64,000 nt of DNA, from contig NZ_ML660056.1 in the NCBI RefSeq assembly GCF_007004665.1, positions 186,001-250,000 of the forward strand. The letters run 5' to 3'. Below are positions 1-9,417 of this stretch, one piece after another. A model generated the notes under the pieces. It saw nothing but the letters and a program-made list of their open reading frames with translations, was not told the DNA's origin and searched no databases. This DNA comes from Denitrobaculum tricleocarpae (GTDB taxonomy: Bacteria > Pseudomonadota > Alphaproteobacteria > Kiloniellales > Kiloniellaceae). The position numbers and the translations under genes were made by a program. Positions within the stretch are counted from its first letter, which is position 1; every line of letters starts with the position of its first letter.

Positions 1-1041
1 GTCTACGCGGCCTTCAAGTTCTTCCTCTACACGCTGCTGGGCTCCGTCCTGATGCTGCTCGCCATCATGGCGATCTACTTCCAGACCGGCACCATGGACA
101 TCGTCACGCTGATCTCAGGTGTTCAGATCCCCGGCACCATGCAGCTCTGGCTGTGGCTGGCCTTCTTTGCATCCTTCGCGGTCAAGGTCCCCATGTGGCC
201 GGTTCATACCTGGCTGCCGGACGCGCATGTCGAAGCGCCCACGGCGGGCTCGGTAATCCTGGCCGGTGTGTTGCTGAAAATGGGCGCCTACGGCTTCCTG
301 CGCTTCTCGCTGCCGATCATGCCGGAGGCCTCCGAGTACTTTACGCCGCTGGTCTACACGCTGTCTGTGATCGCGGTGATCTATACCTCCCTGGTCGCTC
401 TGGCCCAGGAGGACATGAAGAAGCTGATCGCCTATTCCTCGGTCGCGCACATGGGTTTCGTGACCATCGGCATCTTCACGATGAACCAGCAGGGCATCGA
501 GGGCGCGATCTTCCAGATGCTCTCCCACGGCATCGTCTCGGGCGCACTCTTCCTCTGTGTCGGTGTGATCTACGACCGGATGCATACGCGCGAGATCGAC
601 CGCTACGGCGGTCTCGTCGAGCGCATGCCGGCCTATTCGGTCATCTTCATCGTCTTCACCCTGGCCTCGGTGGGCCTGCCGGGAACCGGCGGTTTCGTCG
701 GCGAGTTCCTGATCCTGGTCGGGGCCTTCCAGTCCAATACCTGGGTGGCGCTTCTGGCCGCCAGCGGCATGGTTCTGGGCGCGGCCTACATGCTCTACCT
801 CTATCGCCGGGTCATCTTCGGAAGTCTGACCAAGGAGGATCTGAAGACGATCCTGGATATGAATTGGCGCGAGAAGGCGGTGTTCGCGCCGCTCGTGGTC
901 ATCGTACTTTGGATGGGAATTTACCCCGTGTCCTTCCTGGACGTGATGTCGGTCTCGGTGAGCAACCTCATCGACAATTATAACCAATCCCTGGCGGCCT
1001 CGGACGGCGTGTCCCTGGCCAGCCTCTGGTCCGGCAAATAG
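1..1041 (+). CDS. nuoM: NADH-quinone oxidoreductase subunit M (3' part)
   Basis: The reading frame is open from the first base of the window, so only the C-terminal 346 residues of a roughly 500-residue protein are present. NuoM is an antiporter-like membrane subunit of respiratory Complex I and takes part in proton translocation. The visible part contains many hydrophobic helices, the conserved stretch [20 protein letters not shown] with its charged and His residues near residue 62, and [19 protein letters not shown], the signature of the Mrp-antiporter/NuoL-M-N family. nuoN follows after 16 bp, which is the standard end of the nuo operon. Confidence 0.97.
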   Translation, partial: VYAAFKFFLYTLLGSVLMLLAIMAIYFQTGTMDIVTLISGVQIPGTMQLWLWLAFFASFAVKVPMWPVHTWLPDAHVEAPTAGSVILAGVLLKMGAYGFLRFSLPIMPEASEYFTPLVYTLSVIAVIYTSLVALAQEDMKKLIAYSSVAHMGFVTIGIFTMNQQGIEGAIFQMLSHGIVSGALFLCVGVIYDRMHTREIDRYGGLVERMPAYSVIFIVFTLASVGLPGTGGFVGEFLILVGAFQSNTWVALLAASGMVLGAAYMLYLYRRVIFGSLTKEDLKTILDMNWREKAVFAPLVVIVLWMGIYPVSFLDVMSVSVSNLIDNYNQSLAASDGVSLASLWSGK

Positions 1042-1057
1042 GGGCGAGGATACGGAT

Positions 1058-2503
1058 ATGATCACCGCTGATCTCATGGCTATACTGCCGGAACTCTTCC
1101 TTGTCTGCTCCGCGATCGCGCTCCTGATGCTGGGTGTATTCCGCGGCAATGACTCCACCCAACTGGTCTCCAGCCTCTCGGTTCTGGCCCTGGTGGTCAC
1201 CTTTGCCCTGATCCTGCTGCCTGCGCGGCCCGAGGGCGTTGCGTTTGGCGGCTTGCTGACGATTGACGGCTTCGGCGACTTCATGAAGCTGCTGGTTCTC
1301 ATTGGAACCGGCGTTTCGATCATTATCTCGCAGCGCTTTATCCAGCGCGAGGATATGGCCCGTTTCGAGTTCCCGGTGCTGATGCTCTTCGCCACCGTGG
1401 GCATGATGGCCATGATCTCGGCCAACGATCTGATCGCGCTTTACATGGGCCTGGAGCTGCAGAGCCTCTCGCTCTATGTGGTCGCAGCGTTCCGGCGCGA
1501 TAATCTACGCTCCAGCGAGGCCGGCCTGAAGTATTTCGTGCTGGGCGCCCTGTCGTCCGGCATGCTGCTGTACGGCAGTTCCATGATCTACGGCTTTGCC
1601 GGGACCACCAATTTCGACGGCATCGCCCGGGTCTTCGAGATCGGCGGGGCGGGTGTCTCGATCGGCCTGATCGTCGGTCTGGTCTTCCTCTGCGCGGGTC
1701 TGGCCTTCAAGGTCTCCGCTGTGCCCTTCCACATGTGGACGCCGGACGTTTACGAGGGCGCGCCGACGCCGGTGACGGCGTTCTTTGCCACCGCGCCCAA
1801 GATTGCGGCCATGGCGCTCTTCATCCGGGTGCTGATCGAGCCCTTCGGTGGGCTTTTCGACCAGTGGCAGCAGATCGTCATCGCCGTCTCGATCGGCTCG
1901 ATGGTTCTGGGGGCCTTCGCGGCGATCAACCAGAAAAACATCAAGCGCCTGATGGCCTACAGCTCTATCGGCCATATCGGTTACGCGCTGATCGGTCTGG
2001 CGAGCGGCACGGAAGCCGGTATCAGCGGGATCGCGATCTACCTGACCATCTACATCTTCATGAACCTGGGCACCTTCGCCTGCATTCTCTGCATGCGTCA
2101 GAAGGACCGGATGGTGGAGGGGATCGACGATCTGAAGGGCCTCAGCAAGACCAATCCGATGATGGCCTTGGCACTCGCGATCTTCATGTTCTCCATGGCG
2201 GGCATTCCGCCGCTCGCGGGCTTCTTCGGCAAGCTCTACATCTTCCTGGCGGCCATCGATGCCCAGCTCTATACCCTGGCGGTGATTGGTGTTCTGACCT
2301 CGGTCGTGGGCGCGTTCTATTACCTGCGCATCATCAAGCTGATGTATTTCGACGAGCCGTCTGAATCCTTCGATACGCCGATCGGCCGGGAGATGACGGC
2401 CGTTCTGGTCATCACCGGTGTCTTTACGCTGCTGTTTTTCGTCATTCCCGGCCCGGTGGTCGAGAGTGCCGGGGCCGCCGCCGCGACCCTGTTCCCGGGA
2501 TGA
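1058..2503 (+). CDS. nuoN: NADH-quinone oxidoreductase subunit N
   Basis: A complete 481-residue antiporter-like membrane subunit of Complex I, and the last gene of the nuo operon. It has about 14 hydrophobic segments, the family motif around [20 protein letters not shown] (residues 214-233), and [19 protein letters not shown] in the second half of the conserved antiporter domain. Length is normal for NuoN. The stop codon overlaps the start of birA (ATGA), so the two are probably translationally coupled. Confidence 0.97.
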   Translation: MITADLMAILPELFLVCSAIALLMLGVFRGNDSTQLVSSLSVLALVVTFALILLPARPEGVAFGGLLTIDGFGDFMKLLVLIGTGVSIIISQRFIQREDMARFEFPVLMLFATVGMMAMISANDLIALYMGLELQSLSLYVVAAFRRDNLRSSEAGLKYFVLGALSSGMLLYGSSMIYGFAGTTNFDGIARVFEIGGAGVSIGLIVGLVFLCAGLAFKVSAVPFHMWTPDVYEGAPTPVTAFFATAPKIAAMALFIRVLIEPFGGLFDQWQQIVIAVSIGSMVLGAFAAINQKNIKRLMAYSSIGHIGYALIGLASGTEAGISGIAIYLTIYIFMNLGTFACILCMRQKDRMVEGIDDLKGLSKTNPMMALALAIFMFSMAGIPPLAGFFGKLYIFLAAIDAQLYTLAVIGVLTSVVGAFYYLRIIKLMYFDEPSESFDTPIGREMTAVLVITGVFTLLFFVIPGPVVESAGAAAATLFPG

Positions 2504-3288
2504 TCTCCGGCCCGTCCGGAACCGCGCCGGCACGTCTGCCGGAATTACCGCCGGCTTTCAGTCTGATCGCGCTCGACAGCGTCGGGAGCACCAACGACGA
2601 AGCCCGCCGCCTCGCCGAGGAGGGCGCTGCCCACTGCACCATCGTATGGGCCGGGGAGCAGACCAAGGGGCGCGGCCGCCAGGGCCGCAGCTGGACCAGT
2701 CCGCGCGGCAATCTCTATCTTTCCATCGTTTTGCGGCCGGACTGCGCTCCGAGTGAGGCGGCGCAGCTTAGCTTTGTTGCCTGTGTGGCTCTGGGCGAAG
2801 CTATCTCAAGCTTGGCCGGAAGCCGCGTCGAGGTGACCTACAAGTGGCCCAATGACGTGATGTTCAACGGCAAAAAGGGTGTGGGCCTGCTGCTCGAATC
2901 AAAATCGACTCCCGCTGGACGGGTGGACTGGGTCATCGTGGGCATGGGAACCAATATAGAGCATTTCCCAGAGGATGCGCGTTACCCCGCCAGCTCGCTT
3001 CGGAAGGAAGGGGCGCCCGCGTCGCTGGTGCCTGCGACACTGCTCCAGGAACTGGCCCGCCAGCTGGAAACCTGGCTGGATGTCTGGCGCAAACGCGGCT
3101 TCGGGGATGTTCGCGCGGCCTGGAAGCAGCGGGTTCAGGGACTGGGGCGCGCGATCGAGGTGCGTCTGCCCAACGAGACCTTGACGGGTGTATTCGGGGA
3201 TTTGGATCGTAATGGCGCGCTGATCCTGACGTTCGAGGATGGCCGGACGCGAACCATTACCGCGGGGGATGTCTTTCCCCAGAGCTGA
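2500..3288 (+). CDS. birA: Biotin--[acetyl-CoA-carboxylase] ligase
   Basis: This 262-residue enzyme activates biotin with ATP and transfers it to a lysine of the biotin carboxyl carrier protein. The family features are GSTNDEARR near the N-terminus, the biotinoyl-AMP loop GRGRQGRSW (residues 55-63), KWPNDV, and KKGVGLLLE. No N-terminal helix-turn-helix domain is present, so it is the ligase-only type and not a repressor like E. coli BirA. It overlaps nuoN by 4 bp and lies between nuoN and coaX, the usual alphaproteobacterial order. Confidence 0.95.
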   Translation: MISGPSGTAPARLPELPPAFSLIALDSVGSTNDEARRLAEEGAAHCTIVWAGEQTKGRGRQGRSWTSPRGNLYLSIVLRPDCAPSEAAQLSFVACVALGEAISSLAGSRVEVTYKWPNDVMFNGKKGVGLLLESKSTPAGRVDWVIVGMGTNIEHFPEDARYPASSLRKEGAPASLVPATLLQELARQLETWLDVWRKRGFGDVRAAWKQRVQGLGRAIEVRLPNETLTGVFGDLDRNGALILTFEDGRTRTITAGDVFPQS

Positions 3289-3351
3289 GAACGGGTCATA
3301 CAATGTACTCACGCCCGCGAAAGCCGAGAGAGGGTGGATCGGAGACGACAC

Positions 3352-4125
3352 ATGCTTCTGACAATTGATTCCGGAAACACCAACGCGGTTTTTGCCGTCT
3401 ATGATGGTGAGACACGGCGCGGCGTCTGGCGGGCCTCCAGCGATCCGCGCAGAACCGCGGATGAATATGCGGTCTGGCTGACCCAGTTGATGGCCCTGGA
3501 GGGTCTCACGCTGAAAGACATCACGGGGGCGATCATCGCCAATGTGGTGCCTGCGGCGCGCTTTAGCCTGCGCAAGCTCTGCAATCAGTATCTCGGATCG
3601 GAACCTCTGGTTATCGGCGAAGCGAACGTCGATCTGGGCATAGAGAACCGCATTGACCGACCGAAGAGTGCTGGTGCCGACCGGCTTGTGAATGCGGTCG
3701 CCGCGCACCATCTCTATGGTGGACCGGCCATCGTGATCGACTTCGGAACCGCGACAAACTTCGATATCGTCGCCGCGGACGGCGCTTACGAGGGGGGCGT
3801 GATTGCCCCCGCCGCTCAGCATTCCGTCGACGCATTGTATCGGGTTGCCGCCCAGTTACCCCGCGTTGCGATCGAACGCCCGGCCAAAGTGATCGGCAAG
3901 GATACGGTGCCGGCCATGCAGTCGGGAATCTTCTGGGGCTATGTCGGGCTGATCGAGGGGCTGGTGAAGCGGATCAAGGACGAGTACGGGCAGGAGATGA
4001 AGGTGATCGGGACCGGCGGCCTCGCGCCGATCTATGCGGCGGCGACCGATGCCATCGAACAGGTCGATCAGGACCTGACCTTGCGCGGCCTGACCCTTAT
4101 CTACCGCGAAAACCAGAGCCTATAA
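3352..4125 (+). CDS. coaX: Type III pantothenate kinase
   Basis: This 257-residue enzyme phosphorylates pantothenate in the first step of CoA synthesis. It belongs to the ASKHA fold: DSGNTN at the N-terminus binds phosphate, and GADR and DFGTATNFDIV carry the catalytic and phosphate-binding residues. The ATG at 3352 is preferred because GGAGA (3341-3345) lies 6 bp before it; a GTG at 3334 would add six basic residues with no better ribosome site. It sits in the birA-coaX-rnj cluster. Confidence 0.94.
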   Translation: MLLTIDSGNTNAVFAVYDGETRRGVWRASSDPRRTADEYAVWLTQLMALEGLTLKDITGAIIANVVPAARFSLRKLCNQYLGSEPLVIGEANVDLGIENRIDRPKSAGADRLVNAVAAHHLYGGPAIVIDFGTATNFDIVAADGAYEGGVIAPAAQHSVDALYRVAAQLPRVAIERPAKVIGKDTVPAMQSGIFWGYVGLIEGLVKRIKDEYGQEMKVIGTGGLAPIYAAATDAIEQVDQDLTLRGLTLIYRENQSL

Positions 4126-4139
4126 CCCATAGCCAATAA

Positions 4140-4181
4140 CCCAAAGCGGATGCCCCAGAACGGATGACCCAGAACGGATGA
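4140..4181 (+). repeat. Three tandem 14-bp units between coaX and rnj
   Basis: Two perfect adjacent copies of CCCAGAACGGATGA (4154-4167 and 4168-4181) are preceded by a diverged copy, CCCAAAGCGGATGC (4140-4153). The array ends 4 bp before the GTG start of rnj and occupies the place where a ribosome-binding site would be expected. It looks like slippage expansion. Each unit contains GGATGA, which might act as a weak ribosome-binding element, but that is only inference. Confidence 0.85.
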
Positions 4182-4185
4182 CTTT

Positions 4186-5880
4186 GTGCCTTTAGACAGC
4201 AAAGCGGCAAAAATGAAGGCCGACGAACTCTTCTTCCTGCCACTCGGTGGAGCGGGCGAGATCGGGATGAACCTGAACCTCTACGGCTATGGCGATCAGT
4301 GGCTGATGGTCGATCTGGGTATCACCTTCGCGGGACCCGAGTTACCCGGCGTCGATGTCCTGATGCCGGATCCGCGCTTTATCGTCGAGCGGCGCGATCA
4401 ACTGGCCGGTCTGTTGCTGACCCACGCTCACGAAGATCATATCGGTGCGGTTCCCTATCTTTGGAAGCAGCTGCAATGTCCTCTCTATGCGACGCCCTTC
4501 ACGCGCTCCATGCTGGAACGCAAGCTTAAGGAAGCGGGGCTTTTCGAGGCGGCGCCGATCACCGAGATTCCCATGTCGGGACGGGTCTCCATCGGCAAGT
4601 TCGATATTGAGCTGATTACGCTGACCCATTCGATCCCCGAGCCCAATGCGGTCGTGATCCGCACGGCGGCGGGAAACGTCCTGCACACGGGCGACTGGAA
4701 GCTCGACGACGATCCTCTGGTCGGCGACAACTTCGACGAGGCGCGTCTGAAGGCCCTGGCTGACGAAGACATCCTCGCCATGGTGTGCGATTCGACCAAC
4801 GCACTCAATGCGGAGGAAACCGGTTCTGAAAGCGAGGTCCGCGAACATCTGATGGAGCTGGTCGGCGGCCTGGAACAACGGGTTGCCATCGCCTGTTTCG
4901 CCAGCAACGTGGCCCGCTTCGAGACCATCGTGCGTGCGGCGGAAGCCCATGGACGTCGGGTTGCTCTTTTGGGCCGCTCGATGCACCGCATCCACGAGGC
5001 GGCGCGGGAGAACGGCTACATGCCGGATTTGCCGCCTTTCCTGTCGGAAAAAGATATCGATTACCTGCCGCGCAACGAGGTGCTTTTGCTCTGTACCGGC
5101 AGCCAGGGTGAGCCACGTTCAGCTCTTTGGCGGATTGCCCACGGCGATCACCGGGAGGTCCATCTGGATGAGGGTGACGCCGTGATTTTTTCTTCGCGCG
5201 TGATCCCGGGAAATGAAACCTCGATCTTTGCGCTCCAGAACACTCTGGTCAGCCGCGGGATCGATGTGATCACCGACGATGACGCCTTCATCCATGTCTC
5301 CGGACATCCCGGACGTCCTGAACTGGCCCAGATGTACCAATGGGTCCGTCCGCGCGTTGCGGTGCCGGTCCACGGCGAGCAGCGGCATTTGATGGCCCAT
5401 GCCGATCTTGCGCGTGAATGCCAGATCCCCGAGCAGATACCGGGTCAGAACGGCGCCATGATCCGCCTTGCGCCCGGTCGCGCGGAGGTGGTGGACCATG
5501 TGCCTTCCGGCCGTCTCGCGCTGGAGGGCAGCCGCCTGATCGGCACAGACAGCCTTATCCTCAAAGAACGGCAGCGCATGGCCTATAACGGCGCTATTGC
5601 GGTCACACTTGCGCTGAACGGGAAGGGGGCTCTTGCCAGCGCGCCGCTGGTGACCTTTCATGGGGTCTACGACGAGAATCTCGATGAAGACCAGATCGAC
5701 GACGTGATCGATGCTATCGAGCAGGCCTTGAAGGGGCTGCGCGCGGCCCAGCGCCGGGATGACGATGTTGTGGCGGAGGAGGTCCGGATTGCGGTGCGGC
5801 GATCGGTCAGGCGGGATCTGGAGAAGAAACCTGTTACCACTGTACATGTGGTGCGTTTGGATAGAGCGGAGAGCGATTAA
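4186..5880 (+). CDS. rnj: Ribonuclease J (metallo-beta-lactamase/beta-CASP)
   Basis: A 564-residue RNase of the MBL/beta-CASP family, with 5'-to-3' exonuclease and endonuclease activity on mRNA and rRNA precursors. The zinc-binding motif THAHEDH is at residues 79-85, LTHSIPEPNAV and HTGDWKLDDDP follow, and the beta-CASP motifs run through SQGEPRSALWRIAHGDH and HVSGHPGRPEL to VPVHGEQRH. The GTG at 4186 is the longest start; an ATG at 4213 (MKADELFFLPLGG) also fits the family, since most homologues begin close to that point. It directly abuts mce. Confidence 0.94.
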   Translation: MPLDSKAAKMKADELFFLPLGGAGEIGMNLNLYGYGDQWLMVDLGITFAGPELPGVDVLMPDPRFIVERRDQLAGLLLTHAHEDHIGAVPYLWKQLQCPLYATPFTRSMLERKLKEAGLFEAAPITEIPMSGRVSIGKFDIELITLTHSIPEPNAVVIRTAAGNVLHTGDWKLDDDPLVGDNFDEARLKALADEDILAMVCDSTNALNAEETGSESEVREHLMELVGGLEQRVAIACFASNVARFETIVRAAEAHGRRVALLGRSMHRIHEAARENGYMPDLPPFLSEKDIDYLPRNEVLLLCTGSQGEPRSALWRIAHGDHREVHLDEGDAVIFSSRVIPGNETSIFALQNTLVSRGIDVITDDDAFIHVSGHPGRPELAQMYQWVRPRVAVPVHGEQRHLMAHADLARECQIPEQIPGQNGAMIRLAPGRAEVVDHVPSGRLALEGSRLIGTDSLILKERQRMAYNGAIAVTLALNGKGALASAPLVTFHGVYDENLDEDQIDDVIDAIEQALKGLRAAQRRDDDVVAEEVRIAVRRSVRRDLEKKPVTTVHVVRLDRAESD

Positions 5881-6285
5881 ATGATTGGCAGACTGAATCA
5901 TGTGGCGATTGCCGTGCCGGATCTGGATGCGGCGGTTGCGCAATACCGGGATATGCTGGGAGGCAAGGTCTCCGAACCCCAGGCGCAGCCTGATCATGGG
6001 GTCACCGTGGTTTTTGTCGAGCTGCCCAACACCAAGATCGAGCTGCTGCATCCGCTGGGTGAAAACTCGCCGATCGCAGCCTTCCTCGAGCGCAACGCCA
6101 GCGGCGGCATTCATCACATCTGCTACGAAGTCGATGATATCTACGCGGCGCGCGACAAACTGAAAGCCGGGGGCGCACGGGTTCTCGGCGACGGCGAACC
6201 CAAGATCGGCGCGCATGACAAGCCGGTTTTGTTCTTACATCCCAAAGACTTCTGCGGGTCTTTGGTCGAGTTGGAGCAGGCGTAG
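5881..6285 (+). CDS. mce: Methylmalonyl-CoA epimerase
   Basis: A 134-residue VOC-superfamily enzyme that interconverts (R)- and (S)-methylmalonyl-CoA in propionyl-CoA metabolism. Two VOC half-modules are visible. Likely metal ligands are His7 in LNHVAIAVPDLD, the Glu of TKIELLHP, His in GGIHHICYEVDD, and Glu in LVELEQA. Its ATG immediately follows the TAA of rnj, so it is in the same transcript. A related VOC activity such as ethylmalonyl-CoA epimerase is possible. Confidence 0.92.
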   Translation: MIGRLNHVAIAVPDLDAAVAQYRDMLGGKVSEPQAQPDHGVTVVFVELPNTKIELLHPLGENSPIAAFLERNASGGIHHICYEVDDIYAARDKLKAGGARVLGDGEPKIGAHDKPVLFLHPKDFCGSLVELEQA

Positions 6286-6325
6286 ACATCCCTGCGTCGA
6301 TTATGGTGAGTTTGAGAGCGGTCCC

Positions 6326-6562
6326 ATGAATTGGTTTACCGGTATTCTGGTCTACATCATCGTCTGGTGGGTAATGCTCTTCGCGGTTCTGCCGTGGGGT
6401 GTGCGCAAGGTGGAGAACCCGGAAGAGGGGCATGAAGTCGGAGCGCCGGCTAACCCGATGCTCGGGCGCAAGGCCCTGATCACCACGGGTCTGGCTGCGG
6501 TCGTCTGGGTTGCCATTTACTTTGCACTCGAGAACAAAGTGATTCCCCTGCGGGTCGAGTAA
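6326..6562 (+). CDS. DUF1467 family small membrane protein
   Basis: This 78-residue protein has two predicted membrane helices (about residues 5-25 and 50-68) separated by a hydrophilic loop with VRKVENPEEGHEVGAPANPM. This is the DUF1467 pattern, an alphaproteobacterial family of unknown function often found between mce and proS. The ATG at 6326 is chosen because the family begins at MNWFTGILVYIIVWW. It is the last gene of the nuo-to-mce run; dispersed palindromes start 20 bp after its stop. Confidence 0.88.
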   Translation: MNWFTGILVYIIVWWVMLFAVLPWGVRKVENPEEGHEVGAPANPMLGRKALITTGLAAVVWVAIYFALENKVIPLRVE

Positions 6563-6581
6563 GTCGTTACGATTGTTACTC

Positions 6582-6645
6582 TAGAGCGCGTCATGTTTTA
6601 ACGGAAACACTCTGTGTTTTCGCTAAAACCTGTGAACCCGCTCTA
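6582..6645. repeat. Dispersed palindromic repeat, type 1
   Basis: This is an imperfect palindrome. TAGAGCG (6582-6588) pairs with CGCTCTA (6639-6645), and an inner 16-bp arm at 6595-6610 pairs with 6614-6629 with 14 of 16 matches around a TCT loop. It begins 20 bp after the DUF1467 gene, so as RNA it could protect or end that transcript. It resembles the short repeats scattered between genes in many alphaproteobacterial genomes. Confidence 0.7.
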
Positions 6646-6657
6646 CATCATAGTGTT

Positions 6658-6719
6658 AGAGCAGATTCACCGGTACGACGGATCGCCCAAGGCGATTCCA
6701 TCTAAACCGGATCTGCTCT
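6658..6719. repeat. Dispersed palindromic repeat, type 2 (copy 1)
   Basis: AGAGCAGAT (6658-6666) pairs with ATCTGCTCT (6711-6719), and an inner stem GGATCGCC / GGCGATTCC closes a short loop at 6680-6699. The core recurs at 58701-58764, where the run GGCGATTCCATCTAAAC is identical, so this is a repeat family and not a local terminator. The type 1 palindrome lies 13 bp upstream. Confidence 0.8.
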
Positions 6720-7372
6720 AGCTTGAGAAATCTGCGTCAAACCCTTGGTACAACGGTGAATTTCTGTCGTTTCCGACGGCGTTGAACTGTGCCTTCTCCG
6801 GCGAGGCACGGGCCATTTGTGAAAACGCAAAAAAATAAGGCAAGCCTCTCGATCGGAAAGGCTTGCCACGCAAAACGGCCTATATATTTTTGCCGCGAGT
6901 TTTTCACTCGCTTGGAAATTTTGTGCTCCGGGCCCCCTAAACTTGGACCGTACCGCGCGGGCGGTTTGTTTTTATAGTTGAGTTGTTTTAGAGCAACTTT
7001 TTTGCGCAGTCACTAAATTTTTCTCAGAAATCCGCCGTTTTTTCGCTGCAGTGCAACAAAAGCGTAGTCTGCGGTACCTTAATTCAACCGAGGTCTGATC
7101 CGAAAAATGGTATATAGATTAGACCGTTAACCCTAGACACAGTGGGGCTTTATGAGGTTCGCATAGCAATAAATTCCTGGGTGAGTTGTGGCTGCATATC
7201 TTTTATTCACCGGCGCCGCTCTTTTGTGCAGTGAATGGTGGAGGCGACCGGATAAACGCGGTCAGGTCCCGGCGTAGAGTCGGCATCTCCACCGCGAAAC
7301 GACCGCGAAGCAGAACCGGCTTTCGCGACAAGTTATTGTTATTTCCTTAACACGCAGGTTGTAGGCTGAAGC
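6720..7372. other. Non-coding stretch before the secreted-protein gene
   Basis: About 650 bp show no convincing gene. Parts are AT-rich (6880-7150) compared with the GC-rich neighbours. Candidate short frames here lack ribosome sites and coding character. The stretch carries a perfect 7-bp terminal stem around 7237-7293, listed separately. It could hold promoters for the downstream gene or an RNA gene. Confidence 0.6.
7237..7293. ncRNA. Possible structured RNA element (unassigned)
   Basis: GGTGGAG at 7237-7243 pairs perfectly with CTCCACC at 7287-7293. Inside, GACC (7246-7249) pairs with GGTC (7260-7263) around a 10-base loop, and a CCGG/TCGG pairing is possible further in. The shape is a small branched RNA. 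It does not match tRNA (no T arm, too short), and although GGTCAGGTCC recalls SRP RNA, the GGAA tetraloop is missing. The strand is unknown. Confidence 0.25.
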
Positions 7373-7894
7373 ATGCATTTAAAGCGACACCAGACTCATG
7401 TTCCGGGATTTTTGCGTGGCTGCCTCTTCGGTGGGTTGGCGTGCCTCGTTGGTCTCGCGTCAGATGCGGCCACTGGCGCGCAGCAGAGCAAGGACGCGGC
7501 CAGCGATCCGCAGCGCGTCACTATAGAGATCAGCGACGCAGACTGTCGGCTTCTGACACGGCATCAGCCGGACGCCGACGTGGCTTTCCAGCCCGGTGTC
7601 GATGCCCGCGGGCGCCCGGTTGCGCCTGCGGATCTGAACGGCGGCGGACAGGCTGGCTTCTCACGTCTCGAAACACCCAAGAGGATCGTCATTCCGATTG
7701 AGGTGGATCTTTTCGAGCGGTTCGGCGTGCCCGCGAATGCGGACCTCTTTAAGGCCGACGCCCAGGTTGGCCAGGTCATCTACGATGATGGAAAGCTTTT
7801 CTACAACGGACAGCGTCTGGCAGACGGCGCATCTGATGAATTGCTTCTGCTCTGCAAGAAGGCCCTGAAAGCCGAAACGGTGTCCGGGGACTGA
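7373..7894 (+). CDS. Secreted hypothetical protein
   Basis: I do not recognise this 173-residue protein. It starts with a basic stretch followed by a hydrophobic core (FLRGCLFGGLACLVGLASDA), a plausible signal peptide cleaved after about residue 36. The mature part is soluble, with no membrane segments and two Cys residues (DADCRLL and LLLCKKAL) that could form a disulfide in the periplasm. No operon partner is evident; proS begins 199 bp later. Confidence 0.7.
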   Translation: MHLKRHQTHVPGFLRGCLFGGLACLVGLASDAATGAQQSKDAASDPQRVTIEISDADCRLLTRHQPDADVAFQPGVDARGRPVAPADLNGGGQAGFSRLETPKRIVIPIEVDLFERFGVPANADLFKADAQVGQVIYDDGKLFYNGQRLADGASDELLLLCKKALKAETVSGD

Positions 7895-8093
7895 TCTCCA
7901 GCTTTGCCTTTCCGCCCGCCTCCTGGAGCGGTTTTCGGAGGCGGAGGGCCTGGTTTCGCACTCAAGCGGGCCTGCTGCCATGGACATGCCACATTCCATC
8001 CCATATACACAGAACCCAGTTTTACCCGGCCGGTTACAGTCGTTACATTTGCACGACGCATCCGGTCATATCACCTGCTCCCAAGAGGAATAG

Positions 8094-9413
8094 ATGCGTC
8101 TCTCCAATTACTTCATGCCCACGCTCAAAGAGACACCGACCGAGGCGCAGATCGTCTCGCACCGGCTGATGCTGCGCGCGGGGATGGTCCGTCAGGCCAG
8201 CGCCGGAATTTACTCCTGGCTGCCGCTTGGATTGCGGGTACTCAGAAAGATCGAACAGATCGTCCGGGAGGAACAGGACCGCGCCGGGGCTCAGGAGGTC
8301 CTGATGCCGACCATTCAGTCCGCGGACCTCTGGAGAGAATCGGGCCGTTACGACGACTACGGTAAGGAAATGCTGCGGATCGTCGATCGGCACAACCGGG
8401 ACATGCTGTACGGGCCGACCAACGAAGAGCTGATCACCGAGATCTTCCGCAATTCGGTGAAGAGCTACCGTGATCTGCCGAAGAATCTCTATCACATCCA
8501 GTGGAAATTCCGCGACGAGGTCAGGCCGCGTTTCGGGGTCATGCGCGGGCGAGAGTTCCTGATGAAGGACGCCTATTCCTTCGATCTGGATTACGACAGT
8601 GCCAAGACCTCCTACAACAAGATGTTTGTGGCCTACCTGCGCACCTACGCCCGGATGGGTCTGAAGGCGATCCCCATGGCCGCGGATACCGGACCGATCG
8701 GCGGTGACCTGAGCCACGAGTTCATTATCCTCGCCGATACCGGCGAGAGCGCGATCTTCTGCCACAACGACTATCTGGAATCCGACGTCCTGGCGAAAGA
8801 CGCCGATTACGGCGGCGATCTACAGGCGATCGTCGATTCCTGGACCAAACTCTACGCGGCGACCGACGAGAAGCACGATCAGGCGGCCTTTGAAGCGGAG
8901 GTGCCCGAAGACAAGCGGGTCGAGCGGCGCGGAATCGAGGTCGGTCACATCTTCTATTTCGGCGACAAGTATTCCAAACCCCTGGGCGCGGAGGTGGTGA
9001 CACCTGATGGCAAGCAGGCGCCGGTTCTCATGGGCTCCTACGGTATCGGTGTCTCCCGGCTTGTCGGCGGCATCATCGAGGCCAGCCACGACGAGAACGG
9101 CATCATCTGGCCCGAGTCGGTCGCGCCCTACAAGGTCGGGCTGATCAATCTGCGCGCCGGCGATGCCGACTGCGTCAATGCCTGCGACGGTGCCTACGCA
9201 AGCCTGAACGCGGCTGGCGTCGAGGTGCTCTATGATGACCGTGACCTCGGGGCGGGCGCCAAGTTCGCCGGCATGGACCTGATTGGCCTGCCATGGCAGC
9301 TCGTCATCGGGCCGCGCGGTCTGAAAAACGGAGTCGTTGAGCTGAAGAACCGCAAATCAGGTGAGCGCGAAGAGCTCACCCTCAATGCCGCCATCAACAA
9401 GCTTGCAGGCTAA
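8094..9413 (+). CDS. proS: Prolyl-tRNA synthetase, short alphaproteobacterial form
   Basis: This class II synthetase charges tRNA-Pro. At 439 residues it is much shorter than the roughly 570-residue E. coli enzyme, because the editing insertion (INS) between motifs 2 and 3 is almost absent. Motif 2 is at [23 protein letters not shown] and motif 3 at [17 protein letters not shown], with a C-terminal anticodon-binding domain. Without INS, misacylated Ala-tRNA-Pro must be cleared by a free-standing editing protein elsewhere. The lolC gene begins 4 bp after the stop. Confidence 0.95.
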   Translation: MRLSNYFMPTLKETPTEAQIVSHRLMLRAGMVRQASAGIYSWLPLGLRVLRKIEQIVREEQDRAGAQEVLMPTIQSADLWRESGRYDDYGKEMLRIVDRHNRDMLYGPTNEELITEIFRNSVKSYRDLPKNLYHIQWKFRDEVRPRFGVMRGREFLMKDAYSFDLDYDSAKTSYNKMFVAYLRTYARMGLKAIPMAADTGPIGGDLSHEFIILADTGESAIFCHNDYLESDVLAKDADYGGDLQAIVDSWTKLYAATDEKHDQAAFEAEVPEDKRVERRGIEVGHIFYFGDKYSKPLGAEVVTPDGKQAPVLMGSYGIGVSRLVGGIIEASHDENGIIWPESVAPYKVGLINLRAGDADCVNACDGAYASLNAAGVEVLYDDRDLGAGAKFAGMDLIGLPWQLVIGPRGLKNGVVELKNRKSGEREELTLNAAINKLAG

Positions 9414-9417
9414 CCAC

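Noticed and set aside
115-1425. 436-codon minus-strand frame
   Set aside because: Lies antisense to nuoM and nuoN, which are clear; it is a GC-rich shadow.
6789-6977. 62-codon frame in the non-coding stretch after DUF1467
   Set aside because: No ribosome-binding site, atypical composition and no recognisable domain.
7237-7293. tRNA or SRP RNA gene
   Set aside because: The 7-bp end stem recalls tRNA and GGTCAGGTCC recalls SRP, but the T arm and the GGAA loop are missing; kept only as an unassigned structure.
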